Below are positions 1-8,165 of a stretch of 29,412 nucleotides of DNA, in pieces. The notes under the pieces are model-generated. The model saw nothing but the letters and a program-made list of their open reading frames with translations. It was not told the origin of the DNA and searched no databases. The stretch is taken from the NCBI GenBank assembly GCA_023231065.1, contig JALNWE010000034.1, forward strand, positions 1 through 29,412. Reading direction: 5' to 3'. The stretch is from Bacteroidales bacterium (GTDB taxonomy: Bacteria > Bacteroidota > Bacteroidia > Bacteroidales > FEN-979). The position numbers and the translations under genes were made by a program. The stretch's first letter is position 1. Every line of letters begins with the position of its first letter.

Positions 1-123
1 GCAAGGCCGGCCAGTCGGTTCGCTTGACCTCCGCGCACTTACACAATTTTCAAAGAGCCTTCCATCTTTTATACAGCATTCAATTCCGTTTTCATAGGAA
101 TTGATTCAAGGAACACACGTATA

Positions 124-191
124 GCCAGCAGCCGCAGAAAAGGTACCAGGGAAGAGCTAAACTTCATTGTTTCATTTTTGCGGCTGCTGGC
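124..191. repeat. Inverted repeat, 13-bp perfect stem, beside the toxin-antitoxin pair
   Basis: The arms at 124-136 and 179-191 (gccagcagccgca and its complement) are perfectly complementary, and four further pairs including one G-U extend the stem inward. The loop is about 34 nt. It lies just downstream of the antitoxin stop and directly before GTTATGGGG at 194-202. It could act as a terminator (a T run, 175-179, lies inside the right arm for rightward reading) or as the stem of an attC-like recombination site. The sequence alone does not decide between these. Confidence 0.6.
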
Positions 192-204
192 ATGTTATGG
201 GGTG

Positions 205-510
205 TTAAATTTCAATAGCAATGCTGACCTTTCCGCCTAGTCCCTTTTCCACAATGTCATATAATGTTTTCAAATTCATATTGCTTCCGTCGTTTTCAAC
301 TCTTGAAATGTAACTTCTTTTTTTAGAAATCACTTTTCCTAATTCTTCCTGAGTCATTTTCTTTGATTCTCTGGCATGACGGATTAATAATCCTATTTTA
401 AAAGCTTCTATATCCCGATCAAGTTCATCCCTCCGAGAAGTCCCTTTTTTACCATAGACATCATCTTTAATCTTTGTCCATGATTTCACATTTGAACGTT
501 CGTTTTTCAT
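205..510 (-). CDS. higA: HigA-type antitoxin, XRE-family helix-turn-helix
   Basis: This 101-residue protein has a helix-turn-helix of the HTH_3/XRE class at about residues 37-90 (IGLLIRHARESKKMTQEELG, then KKRSYISRVEND). The roughly 35 N-terminal residues are charged and probably carry the toxin-binding surface. It follows the toxin gene with a 4-base ATGA overlap (507-510), which is the toxin-first order of HigBA modules. The expected role is to neutralise the toxin by direct binding and, with it, repress their shared promoter; the inverted repeat at 882-897 is a likely operator. The HTH family assignment is firm. The HigA name rests on gene order and the partner family. Confidence 0.85.
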   Translation of the reverse strand: MKNERSNVKSWTKIKDDVYGKKGTSRRDELDRDIEAFKIGLLIRHARESKKMTQEELGKVISKKRSYISRVENDGSNMNLKTLYDIVEKGLGGKVSIAIEI

Positions 511-860
511 ATTTTCCCCTTTCTCTTTTCTTCGAAATATTCTGCCTTGAGTCTCAAGGCGATAGAAATTTCCGTTCTTGGTGTCTTTTGTGTTTTCTTT
601 TGAAACCCATTGAGCAGAATCACTAACCGACCTTCATCAAAGAAACAGAAAACTCTCCAAATGTCAGAACCAAGTGAGAATTTGGTTTCATAAAGACCTT
701 CAGTTCCTTTTATATGCTCAATATACCTGGTTGGAATATATTGTTGATATTCAATTATTTCAAGGATCTTGAAAATTTTATTCTGAACCTTAACAGGTTG
801 GTTTACAAGAAATTCCTCGAAATAATCTTTATAGGCAACAATTGTTCGAATCTTTTCCAA
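507..860 (-). CDS. higB: HigB/RelE-type toxin (phage-derived Gp49-like family)
   Basis: This 117-residue basic protein reads like the Gp49/HigB-like branch of the RelE/ParE superfamily. It has an early helix (FLVNQPVKVQNKIFKILEII), then YIEHIKGTEGLYETKFSLGSDIWRVFCFF, and LVILLNGFQKKTQKTP before a C-terminal helix. The pattern LYE-K-...-R-FCFF...GF-KKTQKTP is typical of ribosome-dependent mRNA interferases of this family. The frame starts at TTG (858-860); an ATT codon two codons upstream is the only nearby alternative, so the exact start is uncertain. It overlaps the antitoxin start by 4 bases. It is complete and has no internal stops, so the module is probably functional. Confidence 0.82.
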   Translation of the reverse strand: MEKIRTIVAYKDYFEEFLVNQPVKVQNKIFKILEIIEYQQYIPTRYIEHIKGTEGLYETKFSLGSDIWRVFCFFDEGRLVILLNGFQKKTQKTPRTEISIALRLKAEYFEEKRKGKI

Positions 861-876
861 ATCAATGAGTTTTGGG

Positions 877-908
877 CAAAGGTAACTTAATAGTTACTTA
901 TATGCAAA
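877..908 (-). promoter_or_regulatory. Promoter and probable operator of the toxin-antitoxin pair
   Basis: Read leftward, a -7 element TACCTTTG (877-884) is preceded after 20 bp by TTTG (905-908), matching the Bacteroidota TTTG/TAnnTTTG promoter form. A perfect inverted repeat gtaact-taat-agttac (882-897) sits between the two boxes and overlaps the -7 element. That is where an autorepressing HTH antitoxin would be expected to bind. The transcript would begin only about ten bases before the TTG start codon. Confidence 0.6.
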
Positions 909-930
909 TATTCACGAAGTATGTTTTCCA

Positions 931-1050
931 TTTAATACCCCATAACGACTCGTTAACCGATCAATAGCGGATCCATCGTCATTATCAACGATACACGAGG
1001 ATTTTCATTTTATTATCTCAACCTTTTCCGGGATTGGTTAGCGAAATCCA
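931..1050. other. attC-like half site (possible integron cassette end)
   Basis: The sequence tttaataccccataac (931-946) is the complement, with one mismatch, of gttatggggtgttaaa at 194-209, so these two motifs bracket the toxin-antitoxin pair. CCCATAAC is followed after five bases by GTTAACC, the same AAC-N5-GTT arrangement as the R''-L'' box pair of integron attC sites, and GGTTAGCG at 1036-1043 resembles an L' box. The right-hand R' box is not recognisable, and GTTATGG deviates from the GTTRRRY consensus at one base. No integrase is in the window. This is a suggestion, not a firm call. Confidence 0.35.
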
Positions 1051-1272
1051 GAGGGGGGCTCCCATCAAAGCGCCCTTAACTTTCCCCTACTAAATTACAA
1101 ACTTTTATAGATTCATAAACAATCCGATAAAAAAAGAAGTCGCCCACCTGGCATCCACCTCATCCCCTAACCCTTCTCCTCAAGGAGAAGGGAGAATCCC
1201 CGCATCAAACCATCCAGGGGGCGCTGATCAATCCGGCCACCTGCCGGCAGAGTTCGGTTTTATTGTAGGTCT
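1051..1272. other. Intergenic stretch with a 10-bp-stem palindrome
   Basis: No convincing gene lies between the cassette-like end and the dispersed repeat. At 1171-1192 there is a palindrome cccttctcct-ca-aggagaaggg, a perfect 10-bp stem with a 2-nt centre, of the kind scattered between genes in many Bacteroidota genomes. A ctgccggcag palindrome at 1241-1250 occurs again at about 12072-12083. Confidence 0.5.
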
Positions 1273-1540
1273 GGAAAACATCGTTAAGGTAATATTCCTT
1301 ACCCCGGGTGTTTTTCAACAAATTGACCTGGTTTATCAACATTTTCGACCCGCGCCCTCCAATGGTCCTCCAATTAAAGACCCATTAAGGACCCATTAAG
1401 GACCCTGCGGCTCCAATGGCCCTCCCATCTTTTCCAATGGTTCTCCCATCTTTCTCCCATCTTCTCCAATGGTTCTCCCTGCGTTTCCAATGGTTCTCCC
1501 ATCTTCTCCAATGGTTCTCCCTGCGTTTCCAATTCTCCTA
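1273..1540. repeat. Dispersed repeat copy 1: 105-bp core plus 11-bp and 21-bp minisatellite
   Basis: The core (1273-1377) is matched without gaps, with roughly ten differences, by 29204-29308. After the core come 11-bp units (cattaaggacc, about 1371-1404). After these come about six 21-bp units built from ccaatggttctcccatcttct, some ending in the variant ctgcgttt, up to 1540. The right-end copy has the same order of core, 11-bp units and 21-bp units in the same orientation, so the whole composite is a repeat family. The array abuts the truncated start of the giant surface protein. Confidence 0.85.
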
Positions 1541-1615
1541 TACTGAAAAAACTATACAGACAATTTCGCTTTATTTACCTCAGTTGGAGCATTTACCAAT
1601 CTTGGGCCATCAGAA

Positions 1616-4600
1616 GTGACTGGTGATATTGGCACTAATGCAGGCCCATTAACCGGATTCCCTCCGGGAACAGTCAATGGGCAAATTCATGTGGAAGATG
1701 CTGTATCATTACAAGCTTCAATAGATTTAGGTCTTACATATTTCTATTTGGATAATTTGCCCTGCGGTGAGGTTTTAGGAACCACATTGGGAAACGGTCA
1801 GGTTATTGTTCCTAATACTTATTGTATAGGAGCCGCTGCAACAATAAATGGAAATTTAACAATGGACGGGCAAGGTGATCCTAATGCTTTATTTATAATT
1901 CAGATAGATGGCGCTCTAGAGACAAGTACATACTCAAATGTCTTTCTTATCAATGGAACTTCATGGCAAAATGTGTACTGGCAAATAAATGGAGCATTCA
2001 CATTAGGTGATTATTCGGCATTCAGAGGGAATATTCTTGCTAACGGAGCTATCGAATTATTGGAAGGTTCCTCACTTTTTGGTAGAGGCCTTTCAATTGC
2101 AGGAGCTATTCATCTACATAATAATATTGTTAATAGTGAATTGCCACCAATTGCATCAGCCGACTTGGCCATTATCAAAACGTGCAACACCTCCCCGGTC
2201 GTAGCAGGGCAGCAGATCGTTTACACGCTAAACGTGGTCAATAACGGCCCGGGTGATGCACAGAATGTGACCATCAGCGATGTTATCCCTTTATCCATAA
2301 CCGACGCCGAGTTTTCAACCGATGGCAGTACCACATGGTTTGCCTGGTTCAGTAGTTACAACGCCGGCACGGTTGCCACGCTTCAAAACTTCTCGCTTCT
2401 GATCCGGGGGATACTTACGGGTAACCCAACAGGAAGCATAACCAATACGGCAATCGTATCAAGTACGACCAATGATCCTGATCTGAGTAATAACACCTCA
2501 ACAGTTGTTGTTGGCGTTAACAGGCCTCCGGTGACCTTCAACGAGTATGCTTATACTTGTATAAATGAGACCATTTCCGGGAATGTGTTGCTAAACGGTG
2601 ATTATGATCCGGATGGAACGGCGCTGACGGTAAATTCAGTTCCGGTCGTAAATACAGTCCACGGAACATTCACGGTTCTTTCCAATGGCAACTTTTCTTA
2701 TATACCTGCATCCGGATTTACCGGAAGTGATATGGCTGTCGTGTCGATCTGTGATAACGGTATTCCCCTGCCATCGCAATGTACAAATGATACCGTATTT
2801 CTTTACGCGGTTACCGCTGTGACTGCTGATGCAGGAGCAGACCAGTTGCTCTGTCAAAGCTTTACTACTTTCCTCACTGGTAATTTCCCTCCGGAGGGAA
2901 GTGTGGGTAACTGGACCTTTGTATCAGGACCGAATGTTGTGACTCCGGACCCCCCCAATACGCCGGCAGCCACCGTGAGCGGACTCATACCGAGTGTAAT
3001 TCCTTATGTTTTCCGCTATACAATTTCAGCATCATTTCCAGGAGGAACTTCCTGTATCAGTGATGACACCATGAACATCATCAATTATTATTACCCAAGT
3101 CTGCCATACGCCGGTCCAGATCAGAACCATTGTTTGAATTCAGGTACGAGTATCTCTACCACCATGATAGCCAATCTTCGTCAACACCCTGCACCGGAAA
3201 CCTGGGATCAACACGGTATCTCTACCACCATGATAGCCAATCTTCCCGTGTACGGTTTCGGTACCTGGGTGCAGCAAAGCGGACCTTCCGCTGCCCTCAT
3301 TGGCGATGTACACGATCCGTATACTATAATATCAGGCCTGATCCCGGGGAACTATGCATTCCTGTGGATTATCGCAAATGGCATTTGTGATGCAAACCAG
3401 GATGAAGTGTTCATCAACGTTTATACTCCAGCTGATGTTAATGCCGGACCGGATTTAACAATCTGTGAAGGGTCAGCCATATTGATCTCTGGCTCCCAGG
3501 CAACCAACATTACCTGTGTGACCTGGGCAACAACCGGATCAGGTTACTTTGACAATACCTCATTGATACACCCGGTTTATACACCTGGGGCCGGTGATAT
3601 TGTTGATGGATCTGTAAGGTTGTACCTGACCTCCGATTGCTGTGCACCTTGTCAATCTGCTGTCGATACCATGATTCTTACTATCAGCCGGCAGGCTGTT
3701 GTTTCAGCCGGACCTGGCGGTACTGTATGTGAAGGCGCTCCCTTTATGGTCATTGGAGCAACCGCAATGTATGCCACTTCCCTGCTTTGGACAGCCCAGG
3801 GACCAGGGGTACTGATAGGGGAAACAACACTGACTCCCACATACATGCCTGCAATCGGTCAGACAGGTATTGTTATACTGACACTCACTGCAGCCTCCAA
3901 CGCTCCCTGCAGCATGGCTTCCAGTGAGGCTATGCTGACAATCAATCCGCTACCTGTCTCCAATGCCGGACCAGATCAATCCATTGCCTTTGGTACCTCG
4001 ACCCGGCTTTCGGGAGAGGCCTCCGGAGGTTCCGGCACTTTCGCATTTGAGTGGCAACCGGCAACCCTGTTGTTCGGTTATACAACCGATAATCCCCAGA
4101 CTGTCATTCTCACTGAACCTGTAACCTTTTGGTTCACCGTGACGGATCTGATGACCGGCTGCATGGCAACCGACAATGTCATAATTACCATCGGTTCCCA
4201 CAACCTTCCCCCTGTGGCTGTTGATGATTACGCTAAGACCGGGGCAAACATCCCGATCAACATCAATATTCTCAAGAACGACTATGACCCCGACGACCAG
4301 ATCGTAAGTGTTACCCTCTGCGGGGGCCCATACAACGGACTGGTGACCCTGAACAGCGACTGCACTATAACCTATACCCCGAATACAGGATTTACCGGTA
4401 ACGATTCCTTGTTCTATTTTATTTGTGACAACGGAGTCCCGGTTTTATGTGATACCGCCACGGTCCATGTTTTCGTCAGTGAAGATTCACCTGCCAATTG
4501 GCTCATCATATATAATGTAATAACTCCCAACGGGGATGGGGACAACGACAACTGGATCATCGACGGAATTGAAAAATTTCCGAACAATTCTGCCACCATT

Positions 4601-4780
4601 TTCAATCGCTGGGGCGACAAAATTAATGGGTACGATCGCTATGATAACAAAACCGTTGTCTGGAATGGAACTGATCTTCAGGGGCATATGGTTCCTGACG
4701 GAACCTATTACTATACCCTGACCATAAAGAATGGGGGAAGCAGAAATGGATGGATTTTCGTTCGTAAAGGCAGTAAATAA
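1616..4780 (+). CDS. Giant T9SS surface protein, DUF3494-DUF11-Ig-like-type B C-terminal domain; 5' end missing
   Basis: The domains in order are: a DUF3494 (ice-binding-like) domain, residues about 1-170; a DUF11 repeat, about 180-300 (ADLAIIKTCNTSPVVAGQQIVYTLNVVNNGPGDAQNVTISD in pieces); a cadherin-like/Big_9 domain, about 302-395; four Ig/PKD-like modules opening with AGPD...C; a second Big_9 domain, about 860-955; and a type B T9SS domain over the last 90 residues (TPNGDGDND, FNRWGDK, W.G.D..G..VPDGTYYY). Such proteins are exported by T9SS and held at the surface. The homologous frame continues upstream of GTG 1616 (NFALFTSVGAFTNLGPSEV, 1562-1618) to a TGA at 1544-1546, with no start codon and no signal peptide. 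The gene is therefore 5'-truncated, exactly where the minisatellite ends, and the listed start is only the first usable codon. The neighbours porP/sprF and ompA are the usual partners. Confidence 0.85.
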   Translation: MTGDIGTNAGPLTGFPPGTVNGQIHVEDAVSLQASIDLGLTYFYLDNLPCGEVLGTTLGNGQVIVPNTYCIGAAATINGNLTMDGQGDPNALFIIQIDGALETSTYSNVFLINGTSWQNVYWQINGAFTLGDYSAFRGNILANGAIELLEGSSLFGRGLSIAGAIHLHNNIVNSELPPIASADLAIIKTCNTSPVVAGQQIVYTLNVVNNGPGDAQNVTISDVIPLSITDAEFSTDGSTTWFAWFSSYNAGTVATLQNFSLLIRGILTGNPTGSITNTAIVSSTTNDPDLSNNTSTVVVGVNRPPVTFNEYAYTCINETISGNVLLNGDYDPDGTALTVNSVPVVNTVHGTFTVLSNGNFSYIPASGFTGSDMAVVSICDNGIPLPSQCTNDTVFLYAVTAVTADAGADQLLCQSFTTFLTGNFPPEGSVGNWTFVSGPNVVTPDPPNTPAATVSGLIPSVIPYVFRYTISASFPGGTSCISDDTMNIINYYYPSLPYAGPDQNHCLNSGTSISTTMIANLRQHPAPETWDQHGISTTMIANLPVYGFGTWVQQSGPSAALIGDVHDPYTIISGLIPGNYAFLWIIANGICDANQDEVFINVYTPADVNAGPDLTICEGSAILISGSQATNITCVTWATTGSGYFDNTSLIHPVYTPGAGDIVDGSVRLYLTSDCCAPCQSAVDTMILTISRQAVVSAGPGGTVCEGAPFMVIGATAMYATSLLWTAQGPGVLIGETTLTPTYMPAIGQTGIVILTLTAASNAPCSMASSEAMLTINPLPVSNAGPDQSIAFGTSTRLSGEASGGSGTFAFEWQPATLLFGYTTDNPQTVILTEPVTFWFTVTDLMTGCMATDNVIITIGSHNLPPVAVDDYAKTGANIPININILKNDYDPDDQIVSVTLCGGPYNGLVTLNSDCTITYTPNTGFTGNDSLFYFICDNGVPVLCDTATVHVFVSEDSPANWLIIYNVITPNGDGDNDNWIIDGIEKFPNNSATIFNRWGDKINGYDRYDNKTVVWNGTDLQGHMVPDGTYYYTLTIKNGGSRNGWIFVRKGSK
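3151..3245 (+). repeat. In-frame 66-bp partial duplication inside the surface-protein gene
   Basis: A 29-bp sequence beginning tatctctaccaccatgatag occurs at 3151-3179 and again at 3217-3245. The offset of 66 bp is exactly 22 codons. The protein consequently carries ISTTMIANL twice, separated by RQHPAPETWDQHG, inside one AGPD-type module where the sister modules have a single copy. Confidence 0.9.
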
Positions 4781-4822
4781 AACTGTTCAAAATACATAAT
4801 TAACCAAACATGAAAATTTAAA

Positions 4823-4883
4823 AATGGAATACCCTTCATGACCCATTCAGCAAGTCCCAGTGACCTATGAGGGGTATTCCATT
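4823..4883. repeat. Strong 17-bp hairpin between the surface protein and porP/sprF
   Basis: The arms 4823-4839 and 4867-4883 (aatggaatacccttcat and its partner) pair over 17 bp with one G-U and no bulge; the loop is 27 nt. No T run follows, so it is not a classic intrinsic terminator. It could stabilise an mRNA end, act as an attenuator between the abundant secreted protein and the downstream genes, or be a REP-like element. Confidence 0.7.
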
Positions 4884-4912
4884 GATAGATTCACGTTATT
4901 AAACATAAAGAT

Positions 4913-5842
4913 ATGAAAAAAACATTGGCAATTGCCCTGTTTCTTATTTCGGCATTAACCTATGGCCAGCAGGATCCGTTGTTTACGCACTATATGTATA
5001 ACAAACTTGCTATCAATCCCGGATATGCCGGAAGTCATGACCTGTTTTCCCTTGAAGCCATCACTCGGTTTCAATGGGTGGGCTTTAACGGAGGTCCCAG
5101 AACAATCTCATTCTCCGCTCATACCCCCCTGCGTAATCCGCATATCGGCATCGGCCTTTATGCCTATCGCGATCAACTGGGCCCTACCGTTGATTATGGC
5201 GTAATGGGCAATTTTACCTACAGGGTGATCTTTGACCATAGTAAATTATGCTTTGGGATTAATGCTGGTTTTAAATACTACAACATCGAATGGGATATGC
5301 TCGAACCAAGAGATCAAGGTGATGTTGCTCTCATTAACCAGGTAAAAAACAAGGCCGTGCCTGATCTGGACTTTGGTATCTACTATTATGCCCCTCACTT
5401 TTATGTGGGACTCTCTTCAAAACACCTGCTCGAAAATCAAATGTCAGTCTCAAGCGCCCCATCTCCTGATACAAAATCCAGTTTCTCAAAATTGAAACGA
5501 CATTTCTATGGAATCGCCGGTGGAGCCATACCTTTCTCCGAACATTTTGTATTCATGCCATCGTTATTGATGAAAGTTATCGAAGGAGCCCCCTTTCAAG
5601 CTGATTTCAATGCCAGTTTCCTTATCCGCGAGGTACTGACCCTGGGCGCTTCTTACAGGACTAATGCAGCCCTCGCTTTTCTTGTCGAAGTCAACATTAC
5701 AAAAAACCTGTCGATCGGCTATTCCTATGATCTGTGGTTTAATTCCCTCCAAGGCTATAACTCCGGGTCCCATGAAATCAGGATCGGATATGATTTCGAC
5801 CTTTTTGGAAAATCACGTATGCTTACCCCCAGATATTTTTAA
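4913..5842 (+). CDS. PorP/SprF-family type IX secretion-associated outer-membrane protein
   Basis: This 309-residue protein has a signal peptide (MKKTLAIALFLISALTYGQQ) and the family opening QDPLFTHYMYNKLAINPGYAGS, followed by alternating beta strands (FNGGPRTISFSAHTP, IGIGLYAYRDQLGP, IGYSYDL, HEIRIGYDF). It is of normal length for PorP/SprF proteins, which form an outer-membrane beta barrel. SprF is needed for secretion of the adhesin SprB in Flavobacterium, and paralogues typically sit next to their own type B cargo, as here. The inference is that this protein handles the giant protein encoded just upstream. An 18-bp gap leads to the OmpA gene, so the two are surely cotranscribed. Confidence 0.92.
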   Translation: MKKTLAIALFLISALTYGQQDPLFTHYMYNKLAINPGYAGSHDLFSLEAITRFQWVGFNGGPRTISFSAHTPLRNPHIGIGLYAYRDQLGPTVDYGVMGNFTYRVIFDHSKLCFGINAGFKYYNIEWDMLEPRDQGDVALINQVKNKAVPDLDFGIYYYAPHFYVGLSSKHLLENQMSVSSAPSPDTKSSFSKLKRHFYGIAGGAIPFSEHFVFMPSLLMKVIEGAPFQADFNASFLIREVLTLGASYRTNAALAFLVEVNITKNLSIGYSYDLWFNSLQGYNSGSHEIRIGYDFDLFGKSRMLTPRYF

Positions 5843-5860
5843 CGTTTAACATCCTTACAT

Positions 5861-7924
5861 ATGAACAAGCGTATACTTTTATTCACCCTTCTCATAACGG
5901 TAATCTCAGGTTCCATGGCTTTTGGCCAGATAAAAAAAGCAAAAAAACAAATGGCCCTGTATAACTATTCACAGGCTTTGCTAACCCTGAACAAATCATT
6001 ACAAAAAGAGAACGTTGATAAGCGGGAAGCCACCTTGCTTATGGCTGAATGCTACCGTAAACAAAACGACGTCCAGCACGCACGCGGCTGGTATGAAAAA
6101 ACTATCGAATACGGCAATCCGGAACCTGCTACCTTGTTCAATTATGCCCAGGTTTTGCGCTCTTGCGGAGAATACCTCAAGGCAAAGGAAGTCTTTTTAC
6201 AATATAATGCCCTCTCTCCCACTGACCCAAGGGCTATAATCTTCGCCGCCTTCTGCGACAGCGCCCTCATCTGGGTAAATATAACCCCCTCCTTTGAAGT
6301 GAAAAATGCTCTCACCCTGAATTCAAAACAGTCCGATTTTGGCCCCGTATTTTATCAAAACTGGTTGTGCTTTACTTCTGACCGCCTTACCCCTGTCAAT
6401 AACAATAAAAAATATGGCTGGACCGGCAACAACTACCTGCGCATGTTTTATGCCGAACCAGTTTTTATTAATGACTTCTACAATGACTTCAAAGATATAC
6501 GGCTCGCTCCCGAGCGGTTTAATCAATCATATCATGATGGCCCCGCTTCCTTTAATCAAAACTTTACCGAAGCGTTTATAAATCGTACCATTATGTACAA
6601 GGATAAAGGAAAAAAAGACCAACATCAAATCAGGACCCATTTGCTCAAAATCTATAGCTCACATCACGACAAATCAAACTGGACAAAACCGACCCCCTTC
6701 TTCCTCAATAACAACGATTATTCCATTGGACATCCCACCCTCTTAAAAGATGGAAACGTGCTCTACTTCGTCTCAGATATGAAAAACGGCTACGGCGGTA
6801 CCGACATATACCGCTGCCTTCGTGCAGATAATAAGTGGAGTGCGCCTGTTAACCTGGGACCAGTGATCAACTCCTTTGGCAATGAAATGTTCCCGTTTTT
6901 AGCTGACAACGGAGACCTTTATTTTGCCTCCGACGGCCTTCCCGGTTTAGGCGGACTTGATATCTTTATTACACACCAGGTTAATGATTCAACATGGACA
7001 AAACCCCAGAACCTCAATCAACCGGTCAATTCATCCTATGATGACTTTTCTCTCTGTATTAATAAAAATAATGTCAATGGCCTGTTCAGCTCAAGTCGCC
7101 CCGGTGGAGTTGGGAACGATGACCTTTATATCTTTCGCCACTCCAGTGAAGTTACCCCGGCGCCGAAACTAAATACTTTCGCAGCCATCACCTATCTGTC
7201 GGGGTATGTTAAAGATAAAACTACACTCAACCCTATCAATGATGCCACCGTCTTCTTCCTGAACCAGGGAAAAAATCAGGCACTGGTTTTGAAAACAGAT
7301 GCTAACGGGTATTATAGAACACAGGTAACTCCCGGAAACCCTTATACTGTCAAAGCCATGCAAACCGGCTATATCGCCGACTGTTATCTCTTTACCCCCG
7401 ATACCCTGAACAAAGCCGTCGAACGCCCCGCCCCTCGTGATCTGCTTCTGGACCAACTGCATGTGAACCGGACCTTCGTGCTGGATAATATCTATTACGA
7501 TCTCGATAAATATTACATCCGCCCTGACGCCCATCCAGCCCTCGACAAACTCGTGCTGATCATGAAAGAAAACCCCGTCAACATCGAACTCGGTTCCCAT
7601 TGCGACTCAAGGGCAAGCGATGCTTATAACCTGATCTTATCCCAAAACCGCGCCGAGTCAGCTGTCAGGTATATCGTCATGCAGGGTATTAACCCCGGAC
7701 GAATCACCGCTAAAGGATACGGTGAAACCCAACTGGTAAATAAATGTAAAAACGGAGTCCCTTGCACCGACGCAGAACACCAACTAAACAGAAGAACCGA
7801 ATTCAAAGTGATCTCCTGGTCCGACGACCTAAAAACAGAAACCTTCAATGCCTCACGATATAATAAAGGCGAAATTATCGACGTCCGTTTCCTGCCTGAC
7901 AGGTTCTTTGATATCTGTAAATAA
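5861..7924 (+). CDS. OmpA-family protein with TPR and PD40 propeller repeats
   Basis: This 687-residue lipoprotein-free secreted protein has a signal peptide (residues 1-23), a TPR-like helical region (about 25-135, AECYRKQNDVQHARGWYEK), and PD40/WD40-like propeller blades (about 150-430; DGNVLYFVSDM...GGTDIY, NGDLYFASDG...GGLDIF, GLFSSSRPGGVGNDDLYIF). A carboxypeptidase-regulatory-like beta domain follows (about 445-510), then a C-terminal OmpA domain (about 540-655; YYDLDKYYIRPDA, GSHCDSRASDAYNLILSQNRA, INPGRITAKGYGE) that binds peptidoglycan. This architecture is standard downstream of PorP/SprF genes and probably anchors the secretion/attachment complex to the cell wall. A terminator follows at 8019. 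Confidence 0.92.
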   Translation: MNKRILLFTLLITVISGSMAFGQIKKAKKQMALYNYSQALLTLNKSLQKENVDKREATLLMAECYRKQNDVQHARGWYEKTIEYGNPEPATLFNYAQVLRSCGEYLKAKEVFLQYNALSPTDPRAIIFAAFCDSALIWVNITPSFEVKNALTLNSKQSDFGPVFYQNWLCFTSDRLTPVNNNKKYGWTGNNYLRMFYAEPVFINDFYNDFKDIRLAPERFNQSYHDGPASFNQNFTEAFINRTIMYKDKGKKDQHQIRTHLLKIYSSHHDKSNWTKPTPFFLNNNDYSIGHPTLLKDGNVLYFVSDMKNGYGGTDIYRCLRADNKWSAPVNLGPVINSFGNEMFPFLADNGDLYFASDGLPGLGGLDIFITHQVNDSTWTKPQNLNQPVNSSYDDFSLCINKNNVNGLFSSSRPGGVGNDDLYIFRHSSEVTPAPKLNTFAAITYLSGYVKDKTTLNPINDATVFFLNQGKNQALVLKTDANGYYRTQVTPGNPYTVKAMQTGYIADCYLFTPDTLNKAVERPAPRDLLLDQLHVNRTFVLDNIYYDLDKYYIRPDAHPALDKLVLIMKENPVNIELGSHCDSRASDAYNLILSQNRAESAVRYIVMQGINPGRITAKGYGETQLVNKCKNGVPCTDAEHQLNRRTEFKVISWSDDLKTETFNASRYNKGEIIDVRFLPDRFFDICK

Positions 7925-8018
7925 AACTTCGCTCCCGAGATGGCAATTCTTGCCACAGTTCATGAGTTCTTAATTTGTTTCAACCCTGTTTAACTTTTTA
8001 TAAACAAGGCTGCCCTGG

Positions 8019-8045
8019 AAAACAAGGCTGCCTTGTTTTGCTTTT
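8019..8045 (+). terminator. Rho-independent terminator after the OmpA gene
   Basis: A hairpin aaaacaagg-ctg-ccttgtttt (8019-8039), with a perfect 9-bp stem, ends in TTTTGCTTTT. The segment aacaaggctgcc is also present once more at 8003-8014, so an alternative longer-loop stem is possible. It separates the T9SS locus from the DUF3494 promoter. Confidence 0.75.
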
Positions 8046-8061
8046 CTGCCGGAAACTATAT

Positions 8062-8127
8062 GTGTGAATCATGTAACTTATTTCTATAATTGTGTAATGC
8101 ATTTTGTATTTATGGCATTTACCTTTA
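8062..8127 (+). promoter_or_regulatory. Seven-copy regulon promoter, copy 1 (first DUF3494 paralogue)
   Basis: The element GTGTGAATCATGTAAC (8062-8077) contains box 1, ATGTAAC, at 8071-8077; box 2, GTGTAAT, lies at 8092-8098, 21 bp further on. After a 21-bp gap comes the -7 element TACCTTTA (8120-8127), 38 bp before the ATG. Box 2 occupies the place of the -33 region, as expected for an activator-dependent promoter. Confidence 0.8.
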
Positions 8128-8165
8128 TCACATTGTAAAAATTCATCCTTAATTCAAATCAAAAA

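Noticed and set aside
1416..1619. 67-codon rightward frame ending in TGA that overlaps GTG 1616 as GTGA
   Set aside because: It is a translation of the 21-bp minisatellite (LPSF/HLLQWF repeats) with no protein character. The GTGA overlap with the next frame is a coincidence of the truncated gene, not translational coupling.
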